Source: Micromonospora saelicesensis
Lineage (GTDB): Bacteria; Actinomycetota; Actinomycetes; Mycobacteriales; Micromonosporaceae
Length of the DNA stretch: 64,000 nucleotides
Assembly: GCF_900091575.1 (NCBI RefSeq)
Contig: NZ_FMCR01000010.1
Location: 173,561 to 237,560 of the forward strand
Direction of reading: 5' to 3'
The notes under the pieces were generated by a model, which saw only the letters and a program-made list of their open reading frames with translations, was not told where the DNA came from and ran no database searches. The translations under genes were made by a program, and so were the position numbers. Shown in pieces: positions 33,742 to 43,260 of this stretch. The stretch's first letter is position 1. Every line of letters starts with the position of its first letter.

Positions 33742-35016
33742 TCAGCCCGACCAGCTGACCGTACGGCGGAAGCGGTCGTACTCCTTGCCGAGTTCGGCGT
33801 CGATCCGCTCCATCCGGGCTTCGGTGAGCACCACCGAGGGATCCTGCCAGGTGCGCCCAGCGAGCATCTGGCGGCGCAGTCCGGTCGGTGGGTGAGCGGC
33901 GAACAGCGACGCCTCGTCGCGGACCGACAGTTGCCGCAGCAGCGGCAACTGGTCCGTCCTGGCCGCACGGGACTCGACCAGCGCAAACCGCCACCGGTCC
34001 GGGCCGTGTCCCGCCCGGCTCTCCCGACGCACCGCCAACGCCAGCGATTCGGTGGCGAGCAGGGTGTCGAGGAAGTCGGTCGCGGCGGTCGTGCCGGCCA
34101 CCCGGGCGGCCAGTTCGTCGGCGAGGTACTCGGCCCGCTGGCTGTCCCGCAATGCCAGAGTCACCAGCAGCAGGTACGCGACGAACAGCACCCGCGACAC
34201 CACCCACTGGAACGCGCGGCCCAGCGCGTCGCCCAGCATCTCCACCAGCCCCGCCCCGACGCTGGTCCGCACCGGCCGGAACAGGTCGGCCGCCGAGCCG
34301 AGCATGGTGAACGCGGGCTGGGTCAACAGGCCCCGGCGCGGGTCACCGTTGACGAAGTGACCCAGCTCGTGGCCGAGCAGCGCCACCCGGCCACCGGCGG
34401 GAAGCGAACCCCACAGCGGGAGCCCGAGACCGAGCACCTTCCGGCGCCGCAACCCGACAGTGCCCGCGTACGCGTTGATGGTGTCGTCCACGCCCACCAC
34501 GTCCGGCGCAGGTGCCCCGACAGCGGTGGCCACCTCGTCGATCAGACCGAACAGCTCCGGCGCCTGGTCGCGGGTGAGCACCTCCAGTTCCGGGTCGAGG
34601 CGACCGAACCGGGGCCGCAACGCGATCGCCAGACCGACCATCGCCACACCCGGCACGATCGCCAGGTTGGGAAACGGGAACGCCACGATCAGCCAACCAC
34701 CGACGACCGCGAGCGCGAGCACCGCGGCGATCAGGAGCAACGAGGCTGCCGCGGTGAGCGTCCGGGCGGCTTCGGATCCGTTGGTGCCCAACGGTCGCCC
34801 AACCAGTTGGGTGAACTGCCGCCTGGTCGCCCGGAACGCCATTCGGTAGGTCCACCGGTCGACCCAACTCCACCCGAACTCGCGTTGGCGTCGTGCCGGG
34901 TCATAGGCGTCCAGATTCCATTCGCAGCCGGGGCACCAGGGCACCGCGTCCCGTACCGATGCCGTCGTCGCCGCACACCCCGGGCACGCCCCCGTTCCGG
35001 TCACCGTATTGGTCAC
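33742..35016 (-). CDS. M48-family zinc metalloprotease with N-terminal zinc ribbon
   Basis: 424 aa. A Cys4 ribbon (CPGC at residues about 11-14 and CPGC near 28-31) opens the protein. Two helices follow (ASLLLIAAVLALAVVGGWLI and AIVPGVAMVGLAIAL). The catalytic motif is RVALLGHELGHFVNGDPRRG, an HExxH with the distal Glu expected in AEYLADELAARVA. A third hydrophobic segment lies at RVLFVAYLLLVTLAL. HtpX-type proteases of this kind degrade misfolded membrane proteins. The zinc ribbon fusion is common in actinobacteria but its role is unknown. Confidence 0.93.
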   Translation of the reverse strand: MTNTVTGTGACPGCAATTASVRDAVPWCPGCEWNLDAYDPARRQREFGWSWVDRWTYRMAFRATRRQFTQLVGRPLGTNGSEAARTLTAAASLLLIAAVLALAVVGGWLIVAFPFPNLAIVPGVAMVGLAIALRPRFGRLDPELEVLTRDQAPELFGLIDEVATAVGAPAPDVVGVDDTINAYAGTVGLRRRKVLGLGLPLWGSLPAGGRVALLGHELGHFVNGDPRRGLLTQPAFTMLGSAADLFRPVRTSVGAGLVEMLGDALGRAFQWVVSRVLFVAYLLLVTLALRDSQRAEYLADELAARVAGTTAATDFLDTLLATESLALAVRRESRAGHGPDRWRFALVESRAARTDQLPLLRQLSVRDEASLFAAHPPTGLRRQMLAGRTWQDPSVVLTEARMERIDAELGKEYDRFRRTVSWSG

Positions 35017-35182
35017 GAGCGCAGATCATGCCTCAGCCCTGGATTGCACCGGAACTGACTGTTCGTCCGACCCTATTTCCGCGTTCCGCCCCGACGAACG
35101 CAATGCATATCTACTGTGGAGATCGTCGGCGACTTGTGCGATCCGGTGGCGGCCGGCCGGTTCGCGGTGCACAGTGATTCCC

Positions 35183-35386
35183 ATGAGCGACAGCGGACGT
35201 GGTGGGCAGTTCTACTGGTGCACCCGGCATCACCGGGTCGAGACGGACTCCAACGTGTGTCCGGCGAAGCACGTTCTCGGCCCGTACGACTCGGCGGCCG
35301 ACGCGGAGAACGCCCTGCAACGAGTGCAGGAGCGGAACGAGGCGTGGGATGCCGAGGACGCTCGTTGGGCCGGGGACGACAGATAG
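35183..35386 (+). CDS. Small conserved actinobacterial protein
   Basis: 67 aa. It reads GGQFYWCTRHHRVETDSNVC, then PAKHVLGPYDSAADAENALQ and RVQERNEAWDAEDARW. The WCTRHHRVE...C pattern (one Cys and two His, then one Cys) could bind a metal, and the second half is a helix. Near-identical small proteins are common across actinobacteria; no role is known. It sits alone between the M48 gene and the histone-like gene. Confidence 0.85.
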   Translation: MSDSGRGGQFYWCTRHHRVETDSNVCPAKHVLGPYDSAADAENALQRVQERNEAWDAEDARWAGDDR

Positions 35387-35469
35387 GCGGCGCGGGACGG
35401 CTCGCGCCGAGGTATTTCGTGCTCCGCGAGGACGCACGCGAGAGCACGTCCCCCGAGGAGGGAACCACG

Positions 35470-36303
35470 ATGGCCGAAGCACAGCAGGCCACCAAGCGCC
35501 CGGCCGCCCGACGCACCACCGCGAAGAAGACCGCCGCGGCGGAGCGGAACACCGCGGCGAGCCGGACCACCCCCGTGCGCAAGTCCACCACGGCTGCCGC
35601 GAAGGCACCGGCTCGCAAGGCCGCCGGCGGGGCGGGCCGCGCCCCGGCCAGGAAGACCACCACGGCGGCCACGAAGGCCCCCGCGAAGAAGGCCACGACC
35701 AAGACCACCGCCGCGACCAAGAAGGCCCCCGCGAAGGCCTCGACCACCACCCGCAAGACGACCACCGCCGCCAAGCGGGCCCCGGCGTCCACCGCGCGCA
35801 AGACCACCACCGCCGCGAAGAAGACCACCGGTACGGCGAAGAAGACGGTGGGCGCGGCGAAGAAGACCACCGCCTCGGCGGCGAAGAAGACCACCACCGC
35901 GGCGAAGGCCCCGGCGCGCAAGACCACCACCGCCGCCAAGGCTTCGGCGCGCAAGACCACCACCGCGGCGAAGGCCCCGGCGCGGAAGGTGGCGACCAAG
36001 GCGTCCGCCGCGAAGAAGACAGCGACGAAGAAGACGGCCGCGGCGAAGAAGACCGCGTCCACCCGCCCCAGCGGCGGCGCGCGCAAGGCCCCGGCCAAGA
36101 AGGCCCCGGCCGCGAAGGCGACGGGTACCTCGTCGACCACCGCCCGCAAGGCGGCGGCGAAGAAGGCCCCGGCGAAGAAGACCGTCGCGGCCAAGGCGCC
36201 GGCCCGCAAGGTGACCGCCCGCAAGACGCCGGCCCGCCCGGTCGCCGCCCGAGCCACCGCCCCCAGGGGGGCCCGCAGCGCCGCCCGCAAGGCGACCGGC
36301 TGA
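35470..36303 (+). CDS. Histone H1-like Lys/Ala/Pro/Thr-rich repeat protein
   Basis: 277 aa from an ATG with GAGGAGG upstream. Nearly the whole protein is a repeat of KTTTAAKAPARK and TAAKKTT type units, with a predicted pI well above 11. No folded domain such as HU is present. It matches the stand-alone histone H1-like or AlgP-type proteins of actinomycetes, and the C-terminal tails of mycobacterial HupB and Streptomyces HupS. It should bind DNA non-specifically and compact the nucleoid, perhaps in sporulating or stationary cells (inference). The DNA repeats (for example AAGAAGACCACC) make it prone to length change. Confidence 0.88.
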   Translation: MAEAQQATKRPAARRTTAKKTAAAERNTAASRTTPVRKSTTAAAKAPARKAAGGAGRAPARKTTTAATKAPAKKATTKTTAATKKAPAKASTTTRKTTTAAKRAPASTARKTTTAAKKTTGTAKKTVGAAKKTTASAAKKTTTAAKAPARKTTTAAKASARKTTTAAKAPARKVATKASAAKKTATKKTAAAKKTASTRPSGGARKAPAKKAPAAKATGTSSTTARKAAAKKAPAKKTVAAKAPARKVTARKTPARPVAARATAPRGARSAARKATG

Positions 36304-36383
36304 GCGGGGAGCAACCCCTCTCCGGGCGGATTTCCGGCCGGTCACCGGAAGCGGATCACCCGTGGCGCTGTCAGGATTGACCC

Positions 36384-37814
36384 GTGGTCATCCGACGCGT
36401 ACTCGCGCCCCGCATCGACTTCGGCGCGTTGCGCCGCGAGCTCGGCCTGTCCGAGGAGTTTCCGGCCGACGCCCAGCGTGAAGCCGACGAGGCGGCTGCG
36501 GCACCGCCGCAGCCGCCCGTCGACCGCACCGACATACCGTTCGTCACTGTCGACCCCGCCACCTCGCGGGACCTGGACCAGGCGATGCACCTCAGCCGCC
36601 GCCCGGGTGGGGGCTACCGGGTGCGGTACGCGATCGCCGACGTCGCCGCACACGTCACCCCGGGTGGGGCGTTGGAGGCGGAGACCTGGCAGCGGGGGCA
36701 GACCATCTACCTGCCCGACGGCAACGTGCCGCTGCACCCGCACACCCTCAGCGAGGGTGCCGCCAGCCTGCTGCCCGACGACGACCGGGCCGCAGTGGTC
36801 TGGACCATCGACCTGGACGCCGACGGCGGCACCGTGGCCGTCGAGCTGGAACGTGCCCTGGTCCGCAGCCGCGCCAAACTCGACTACACCGGGGTGCAGG
36901 CGGCAGCCGAGGCCGGGCGGCTACCCGACCCGATCGCGCTGCTGCCGGAGATCGGCGACCGACTGACCGCCCGTGGGCTGAGCCGGGGCGCCATCAACCT
37001 GCCGCTGCCCGAGCAGGATCTGGAGCCCGACGGTGAGGGCTGGCAGCTGGTGCTGCGCGCGCCGGTGCCGATGGAAGAGCACAACGCGCAGATCTCCCTG
37101 CTGACCGGGATGGCTGCCGCCGACATCATGCTGGCCGGCCGGGTGGGTCTGCTGCGTACGATGCCGGCGCCCAAGCCGGAGGCGGTGCAGCGACTCCGGG
37201 CCGCCGCCGCGCCGCTGGGCGTGCACTGGCCGGACGACGTGGGCCCGGGGCAGGTCATCGCCGGTCTGGACGCCGCCCAGCCGCGTGCCGCCGCGTTCAT
37301 CGACCAGGCGGCCGAGCTGATGCGCGGTGCCGCGTACACCGCCTTCGACGGGGAGCTGCCGGAGCAGCCCGAACATGGTGGCGTGGCGGCCGCGTACGCC
37401 CACGTGACGGCCCCGCTTCGGCGGCTGGCCGACCGGTACGCCACCGAGGTCTGCCTGGCCCTGCACGCGGGCCAGCCGGTGCCGGACTGGGCCCGTGCCG
37501 CGTTGCCCCGGCTGCCCGAGGTGATGGCGAGCACCGACCGGGTCGCCTCGGCGGCTTCTCGTGGCGCCGTCGAGCTGGCCGAGGCGGCGGTGCTGGAGCA
37601 CCGGGTCGGCGAGACCTTCGATGCGGCCGTCCTCGACGTCGACGCGCCGCCCAACGGCAAGTCCCGGCCCCGACCGCCCGGTGGCACCGTCGCGCTGGAC
37701 GCCCCGCCGGTACGCGCCCGCTGCCTCGGCCAACTACCGCTCGGCGAACGGGTCCGGGTCCGTCTGGTCACCGCCGACCCGGCGGCCCGTACCGTCCTGT
37801 TCGAGCTGGCCTGA
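36384..37814 (+). CDS. RNB-domain ribonuclease (RNase II/R-like, stand-alone)
   Basis: 476 aa, GTG start. The RNB catalytic block is VDPATSRDLDQAMHL (residues about 57-71), providing the metal-binding aspartates. PDGNVPLHPHTLSEGAASLL and AYAHVTAPLRRLADRY are the other RNB signatures. The cold-shock and S1 domains of full RNase R are absent, and the C-terminus is a short OB-like segment. These shorter enzymes are the usual actinobacterial form. A 3'-to-5' exoribonuclease role is expected. It is followed by npdG after 146 bp. Confidence 0.93.
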   Translation: MVIRRVLAPRIDFGALRRELGLSEEFPADAQREADEAAAAPPQPPVDRTDIPFVTVDPATSRDLDQAMHLSRRPGGGYRVRYAIADVAAHVTPGGALEAETWQRGQTIYLPDGNVPLHPHTLSEGAASLLPDDDRAAVVWTIDLDADGGTVAVELERALVRSRAKLDYTGVQAAAEAGRLPDPIALLPEIGDRLTARGLSRGAINLPLPEQDLEPDGEGWQLVLRAPVPMEEHNAQISLLTGMAAADIMLAGRVGLLRTMPAPKPEAVQRLRAAAAPLGVHWPDDVGPGQVIAGLDAAQPRAAAFIDQAAELMRGAAYTAFDGELPEQPEHGGVAAAYAHVTAPLRRLADRYATEVCLALHAGQPVPDWARAALPRLPEVMASTDRVASAASRGAVELAEAAVLEHRVGETFDAAVLDVDAPPNGKSRPRPPGGTVALDAPPVRARCLGQLPLGERVRVRLVTADPAARTVLFELA

Positions 37815-37960
37815 CCGGGCCGCCGTCGCTGGCCCGGTCCTCGCCCGCCTGCTTGGTCGCCGCCCTGGCTCGGGCCTCGGCGGCGCGGTCGCTCGCGGCA
37901 GCGGGGATTCTCACAGCGCTCGGCGCTGCTGCCGGACGAGCGGTTTGCGAGGATGAGGCC

Positions 37961-38659
37961 ATGGCATACGACGCGAGCACGCTGCCCGACGTGTCCGGGC
38001 TGACGGTCGGCATCATCGGTGGCACCGGCGACCAGGGGCGGGGCCTCGCCTACCGGTTCGCGCGGGCCGGCCAGACGGTGCTGATCGGATCCCGGTCGGC
38101 CGAGCGGGCCGCCGAGTCCGCGGCCGAGATCGCCGCCCTGCCCGGGGTCCCGGCCGGCGGCAGTGTCACCGGTGCGGCCAACGACGAGGTGGCCCGACGC
38201 AGCGACGTGGTGATCATCGCGGTGCCGTGGGACGGGCACGCCGCCACCGTCGCCGCCCTCGCCGAGCCGCTCGCCGGCCGGATCGTCGTCGACTGCGTCA
38301 ACCCGCTCGGCTTCGACAAGCAGGGCCCGTACGCGCTGACCGTCGCCGAGGGCAGCGCCGTGCAGCAGGCCGCCGCGCTGCTGCCCGACTCCCGGGTCTG
38401 CGCCGCGTTCAACCACGTCAGCGCTCCGCTGCTGGCCGACCCCGAGGTCGACCGGATCGACCTGGACGTGCTGATCTGCACCGAGGACCGCGAGCTGGTC
38501 GACATCGTCGGCGCGCTGGCCGCCCGGATCCCCGGCATGCGGGGCATCTACGCCGGCCGGTTGCGCAACGCCCACCAGATCGAGGCGTTCACCGCCAACC
38601 TGATCGCCATCAACAAGCGCTACAAGGCGCACGCCGGCATCCGCGTCACCGACCTCTGA
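37961..38659 (+). CDS. npdG: NADPH-dependent F420 reductase (F420:NADP oxidoreductase)
   Basis: 232 aa, from the ATG with GAGGATGAGG just before. LTVGIIGGTGDQGRGLAYRF is the NADP Rossmann motif of F420:NADP oxidoreductase, and ADDVVIIAVPWDGHAAT-like sequence follows (SDVVIIAVPWDGHAAT). FNHVSAPLLADP and RNAHQIEAFTANLIAINK close the fold. It moves hydride between NADPH and the deazaflavin F420, consistent with an actinobacterium. A perfect 16-bp palindrome terminates it against panB. Confidence 0.92.
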   Translation: MAYDASTLPDVSGLTVGIIGGTGDQGRGLAYRFARAGQTVLIGSRSAERAAESAAEIAALPGVPAGGSVTGAANDEVARRSDVVIIAVPWDGHAATVAALAEPLAGRIVVDCVNPLGFDKQGPYALTVAEGSAVQQAAALLPDSRVCAAFNHVSAPLLADPEVDRIDLDVLICTEDRELVDIVGALAARIPGMRGIYAGRLRNAHQIEAFTANLIAINKRYKAHAGIRVTDL

Positions 38660-38663
38660 CACT

Positions 38664-38706
38664 CGATATCGGGGTGTCCCAGTGCTGCCAGGACACCCCG
38701 ATATCG
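38664..38706. terminator. Perfect bidirectional terminator palindrome
   Basis: CGATATCGGGGTGTCC (38664-38679) and GGACACCCCGATATCG (38691-38706) are perfect complements over 16 bp around an 11-nt loop. It separates the convergent npdG and panB genes, 5 bp after one stop and 19 bp after the other. Confidence 0.88.
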
Positions 38707-38724
38707 GCAGGACCGAGTCGCTGG

Positions 38725-39570
38725 CTAGAAGGTGTGTTCGGCGGCGGGGAACTCTCCGCCGCGGACCTCGTCGGCGAAACGGCGGGTGGCGTCGGTGAGA
38801 GCGCCGGCCAGATCCGCGTACCGCTTGACGAAACGGGGCGCCTTGCCCGTCCGGAGCCCGGCCATGTCCTGCCAGACCAGCACCTGAGCGTCGGTGTCCG
38901 GGCCCGCGCCGATGCCCACCGTGGGGATCGGCAGCTCGTGGGTGATCCGCTTGGCCACCTCGCCGGGCACCATCTCCAACACCACAGCGAACGCGCCCGC
39001 CTCCGCCACCGCCCGCGCGTCGGCCAGCACCTCGTCGGCGGTGTCGCCGCGACCCTGTACGCGGTAGCCGCCCAGGGTGTGCTCGCTCTGCGGGGTGAAA
39101 CCGATGTGCGCCATCACCGGAATGCCGGCACCGACGATCGCGGCGATCTGGGCGGCATTGCGGCGGCCACCCTCCAACTTCACCGCGTGACAGCCACCCT
39201 CCTTCATGAACCGGACGGCGGTACGCAGCGCCTGGGCCGGGCCCTCCTCGTACGAGCCGAACGGCAGGTCACCGACGATCAGCGCCTGCCGGGTCGCCCG
39301 CACCACGGCCCGGACCAGCGGAAGCAGCTCGTCGGCGGTGATCGGCAGGGTGGTCTCGTAGCCGAACACGTTGTTCGCGGCCGAGTCGCCGACCAGCAGC
39401 ACCGGAACGCCGGCCTGGTCGAAGATCGACGCCGTGTACTGGTCGTACGAGGTGAGCATCGGCCAGCGCTCGCCGCGCTCCTTGGCGGCCATCAGGTCGC
39501 GGGTGCGGACCCGTCGGGTGGCCGGGCCGCCGTACAACGCGGTCACCTCGTTCGGAGTGGACTCCACCAT
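38725..39570 (-). CDS. panB: 3-methyl-2-oxobutanoate hydroxymethyltransferase (ketopantoate synthesis)
   Basis: 281 aa, first step of pantothenate/CoA synthesis. The barrel signatures are WPMLTSYDQYTASIFDQAGV, LLVGDSAANNVFGYETTLPI with the Mg-binding Asp, HAVKLEGGRRNAAQI with the catalytic-site Lys/Glu, and GIPVMAHIGFTPQSEHTLGG. IPTVGIGAGPDTDAQVLVWQ is also conserved. The ATG at 39570 follows GGGAGACAG. It is located beside nadE in an actinobacterial gene order that also holds the glutamine synthetase genes. Confidence 0.96.
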   Translation of the reverse strand: MVESTPNEVTALYGGPATRRVRTRDLMAAKERGERWPMLTSYDQYTASIFDQAGVPVLLVGDSAANNVFGYETTLPITADELLPLVRAVVRATRQALIVGDLPFGSYEEGPAQALRTAVRFMKEGGCHAVKLEGGRRNAAQIAAIVGAGIPVMAHIGFTPQSEHTLGGYRVQGRGDTADEVLADARAVAEAGAFAVVLEMVPGEVAKRITHELPIPTVGIGAGPDTDAQVLVWQDMAGLRTGKAPRFVKRYADLAGALTDATRRFADEVRGGEFPAAEHTF

Positions 39571-39779
39571 CTCTGTCTCCCTTCCTCGAGGCCGCCTGCG
39601 CGGTCCCCGGGTTCCGTCGCGATCGTCGCACCGCGAGACGGGCTGACGGCAGGGCCCAGTGCAAGATGTCACTCCACCAGCGCGGGGCCGCCCCACCTGG
39701 CCACCTGGGACCGCGCCGCGAGGTCGCCGCGCGGCGGCGCCGGGCCGCGCCACCGACCCGGCACCCCCAGGGGTACGGC

Positions 39780-41537
39780 TCAGCCGTGCTCGCGCCACCG
39801 GTTGGTGATCGGCAGACGGCGGTCCCGGCCGAACGCCTTCATGGAGATCTTCGTGCCCGGCGCCGACTGCCGTCGCTTGTACTCGGCGGTATCCACCAGC
39901 CGCAGCACCTTGTCCACGATCGCCGGGTCGTGACCCGACTCGACCAGACCGTCGCGGCCGAGGTCGCCGTCGACGTAGCCGATCAGGATCGGGTCCAGGA
40001 CGTCGTAGTCGGGCAGGCTGTCGCTGTCGAGCTGGCCCGGGCTCAGCTCGGCGCTCGGCGGCTTGCCGATCGAGTTCTCCGGGATCGGGGCGGTCTCACC
40101 GCGCCGGGCCGCGTCCCTGTTGCGCCACTTCGCGAGCCGCCAGATCAGCGTCTTCCAGACGTCCTTGACCGGGTTGAAGCCGCCCACCGAGTCGCCGTAC
40201 AGGGTGGAGTAGCCGACCGCCAGCTCACTCTTGTTACCGGTGGTCAGCACCAGGTGGCCCTCCTGGTTCGACAGCGCCATCAGGATCACGCCACGGACCC
40301 GGGCCTGCAGGTTCTCCACGGCCACGCCGGACAGCGACAGGTTGGCCAGGAAACCGTCGACCATGGGCTGGATCGGCTCGACGCGGTAGTCCAGGCCGGT
40401 GCGCTTGGCCAGGTCGGCGGCGTCCTCTCGGGAGTGCTCCGAGGAGTGCTGGCTGGGCAGCGACACCCCGACCACCCGGTCCGGCCCGAGCGCGTCGACG
40501 GCGAGCGCCGCCACCACCGCCGAGTCGATGCCGCCGGAGAGACCGAGCACCACCGACGGGAAGCGGTTCTTGTTGACGTAGTCGCGCAGACCCAGCACCA
40601 GCGCCTGCCACACCTCGGCCTCGTCGGCCACCGGCTCGATCAGCCCGCCGGTGGCGGCCGGGCCGGACGGCGTGGGCGGAATGCCGTCCAGCGTGCTGTG
40701 CACGATCCGCATGCCGTCGGCCACCGTCTCGCTGGTCGGCGGGGCGGCGGCGGCCGGCAACTCGACGTCGTGCACGAGCAGGTGCTCGACGAACTGCGGT
40801 GCCCGGGTGAGCAGCTCACCGTCGGCGCTCACGATCATCGAGTCGCCCTCGAAGACCAGCTCGTCCTGGCCGCCGGTCATGTTGACGTACGCGATGGCGG
40901 CGCCCGCCTCGGCGGCCCGGCGGCGGACCAGCGGGAGCCGGATGTCGTCCTTGTTCAGCTCGTACGGCGAGCCGTTGATGTTGACGACCAGGCCGACGCC
41001 GGCCCTCCGGGCGGCGGCGAACGGACCGCCGGCCTGCCACAGGTCCTCGCAGATGGTCAGCGCGACGTCCACGCCGCCGATCCGCACCACGGTCAGTTCG
41101 TCACCGGAGACGAAGTACCGGTCCTCGTCGAAGACCCCGTAGTTGGGCAGGTGGTGCTTGAAGTAGCGGGCGGCCACGACGCCCCGGTGCAGCAGCGCGG
41201 CCGCGTTGCGGGCACCTCGGCCCGGCTCGGCGTCCCCGCTGACCTGCGGCGGGCCGTCGGCGTCCAGGTAGCCGACCACGACCGGCAACTCGCCGAGACC
41301 GTCGGCGGCCAGGTCGGCGGCCAGACGCTCCACGGCGGCCCGGGACGCGGCGACGAAGGAGCGCCGGAAGACGAGGTCCTCGACCGGGTACCCGGTCAGC
41401 ATCATCTCCGGGAAGAGCACCAGCTGGGCACCGGCATCGGCGGCCTGGCGAGTCCAGCTGCGGACCAGGTCGGCGTTTCCGGCGAGGTCGCCGACGCTCG
41501 GGTTGACCTGGGACAGGGCGAGACGCAGGGTGGGCAT
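39780..41537 (-). CDS. nadE: Glutamine-dependent NAD+ synthetase
   Basis: 585 aa, bifunctional. The N-terminal nitrilase domain has Glu (LFPEMMLTGYPVED), Lys (YFKHHLPNYGVFDEDR) and Cys (ALTICEDLWQAGG) and produces ammonia from glutamine. The C-terminal synthetase (from about residue 300) has the P-loop VVLGLSGGIDSAVVAALA and ELAVGYSTLYGDSVGGF. Ammonia is channelled to adenylylated deamido-NAD to form NAD+. Length matches the other actinobacterial enzymes. It lies between panB and glnA2, both conserved neighbours. Confidence 0.97.
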   Translation of the reverse strand: MPTLRLALSQVNPSVGDLAGNADLVRSWTRQAADAGAQLVLFPEMMLTGYPVEDLVFRRSFVAASRAAVERLAADLAADGLGELPVVVGYLDADGPPQVSGDAEPGRGARNAAALLHRGVVAARYFKHHLPNYGVFDEDRYFVSGDELTVVRIGGVDVALTICEDLWQAGGPFAAARRAGVGLVVNINGSPYELNKDDIRLPLVRRRAAEAGAAIAYVNMTGGQDELVFEGDSMIVSADGELLTRAPQFVEHLLVHDVELPAAAAPPTSETVADGMRIVHSTLDGIPPTPSGPAATGGLIEPVADEAEVWQALVLGLRDYVNKNRFPSVVLGLSGGIDSAVVAALAVDALGPDRVVGVSLPSQHSSEHSREDAADLAKRTGLDYRVEPIQPMVDGFLANLSLSGVAVENLQARVRGVILMALSNQEGHLVLTTGNKSELAVGYSTLYGDSVGGFNPVKDVWKTLIWRLAKWRNRDAARRGETAPIPENSIGKPPSAELSPGQLDSDSLPDYDVLDPILIGYVDGDLGRDGLVESGHDPAIVDKVLRLVDTAEYKRRQSAPGTKISMKAFGRDRRLPITNRWREHG

Positions 41538-41821
41538 GCCTTCATCTTGCCCCAGCCTCGTCGCGACAATCCGTACCCTCCGACGAGATTGCCGCCACCC
41601 GCCGCGACGGGCGCCCGCGGGGCCGCGGCGGCAGGAGCTCGGCCGTCCTGACGGCGGACGCGGCGGCCCGGCGGGGGCCCGCGCTCGCCGGGCGGGACAC
41701 GAGGGGACGGGCGGCGGCAGTTCGCGTAACGTCTGCGTAACCAGGCCCGGGAAGACTGGGCGATCAGGTCGGGTACAGCCCGGCCAAGGCGGACAAAAGA
41801 GTGTCGCGAGGGGTTGGGGAA

Positions 41822-43171
41822 GTGGACCGTCAGCAGGAGTTCGTCCTCCGCACGCTGGAAGAGCGGGACATCCGGTTCGTCCGGCTGTGGTTCACCGACG
41901 TTCTGGGCACGCTCAAGAGCGTTTCGGTGGCACCCGCCGAGCTCGAGGCGGCCTTCGAGGAAGGCATCGGCTTCGACGGCTCGGCGATCGAGGGCTTCGC
42001 CCGGGTCTTCGAATCGGACATGGTTGCCATGCCCGACCCGACCACCTTCCAGGTCTTCCCCTTCGAGGGCGGGGTCAGCGGCGAGAGTGCCCGGATGTTC
42101 TGCGACATCCTGCTGCCCGACGGCGGGCCGTCCTGGGCAGACCCCCGGCACGTGCTGCGCCGCGCGCTGTCCAAGGCAGCCGAGAAGGGATTTACCTTCT
42201 ACACCCACCCCGAGATCGAGTTCTTCCTGCTCGAAAACGGTCCGCAGGACGGCTCGGTGCCCACCCCGGTCGACACCGGCGGCTACTTCGAGCACACCAC
42301 CCACGCCGTCGCCCGGGACTTCCGCCGCCAGGGCGTACTGGCGCTGGAACGGATCGGCATCTCGGTGGAGTTCAGCCACCACGAGGTCGCCCCCGGCCAG
42401 CAGGAGATCGACCTGCGCTACGCCGACGCGCTGACCACCGCCGACAACATCATGACCTTCCGGCACGTGGTCAAGGAGGTCGCGCTCTCCACCGGTGTGC
42501 AGGCCAGCTTCATGCCGAAGCCGTTCACCGACCAGCCGGGCAGCGGGATGCACACCCACCTGTCGCTGTTCGAAGGCGAGCGCAACGCCTTCCACGACAG
42601 CGGCGACCCGATGAAGCTGTCCAAGGTGGCGAAGTCGTTCATCGCCGGTCTGCTGGTGCACGCCCGCGAGTACACGGCGGTCACCAACCAGTGGGTCAAC
42701 TCGTACAAGCGGCTCTTCCCGCAGCACCTGCCCGACCGGATCACCGAGAGCCCGGCGTACGTCTGCTGGGGCCACCTCAACCGGTCCGCGTTGGTCCGGG
42801 TTCCCGCGTACGGCAAGCCCAACTCGGCCCGGGTCGAGGTCCGCTCGCTGGACTCGGCGGCCAACCCGTACCTCGCCTTCGCGGTGCTGCTCGGCGCCGG
42901 CCTGAAGGGCATCGAGGAGGGGTACGAGCTGCCGCCGGGCGCCGAGGACGACGTCTGGTCGCTGACCAGCGCGGAGCGGCGCGCCATGGGCTACGAGGCG
43001 CTGCCGGAGAACCTCGCCGAGGCGATCGACGTGATGGCCGGCTCTGAACTGGTCGCCGAGGTGCTCGGTGAGCACGTCTTCGACTTCTTCCTGCGCAACA
43101 AGCGGGCCGAATGGGAGCAGTACCGCCGCGAGGTCACCCCGTACGAGCGGCAGCGCTACCTGGCCCTGTAG
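41822..43171 (+). CDS. glnA2: Glutamine synthetase, type I paralogue (GlnA2-like)
   Basis: 449 aa. The GTG giving MDRQQEFVLRTLEERDIRFV is chosen over the longer frame because homologues start there. FDGSAIEGFARVFESDMVAM has the conserved latch region. FTFYTHPEIEFFLLENG and the ISVEFSHHEVAPGQQEIDLR block hold metal-binding Glu and His, and QPGSGMHTHLSLF matches the GS-I signature. It makes glutamine from glutamate and ammonia, or may act on gamma-glutamyl amines as GlnA3/4 do. Together with glnE and glnA it forms the nitrogen set of this region. Confidence 0.93.
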   Translation: MDRQQEFVLRTLEERDIRFVRLWFTDVLGTLKSVSVAPAELEAAFEEGIGFDGSAIEGFARVFESDMVAMPDPTTFQVFPFEGGVSGESARMFCDILLPDGGPSWADPRHVLRRALSKAAEKGFTFYTHPEIEFFLLENGPQDGSVPTPVDTGGYFEHTTHAVARDFRRQGVLALERIGISVEFSHHEVAPGQQEIDLRYADALTTADNIMTFRHVVKEVALSTGVQASFMPKPFTDQPGSGMHTHLSLFEGERNAFHDSGDPMKLSKVAKSFIAGLLVHAREYTAVTNQWVNSYKRLFPQHLPDRITESPAYVCWGHLNRSALVRVPAYGKPNSARVEVRSLDSAANPYLAFAVLLGAGLKGIEEGYELPPGAEDDVWSLTSAERRAMGYEALPENLAEAIDVMAGSELVAEVLGEHVFDFFLRNKRAEWEQYRREVTPYERQRYLAL

Positions 43172-43260
43172 ACGCAGGGGCTGACGCCGTTGCGCGCTGC
43201 CGCTATCGTCTCGATCACCGCGCCGGTACCCCTCCGGGCGGAGAGTCGGGAGGCAAGTCG

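Noticed and set aside
39666..41651. A 661-aa open frame antisense to nadE
   Set aside because: It is a shadow of the clearly recognisable nadE gene and has the same biased composition.
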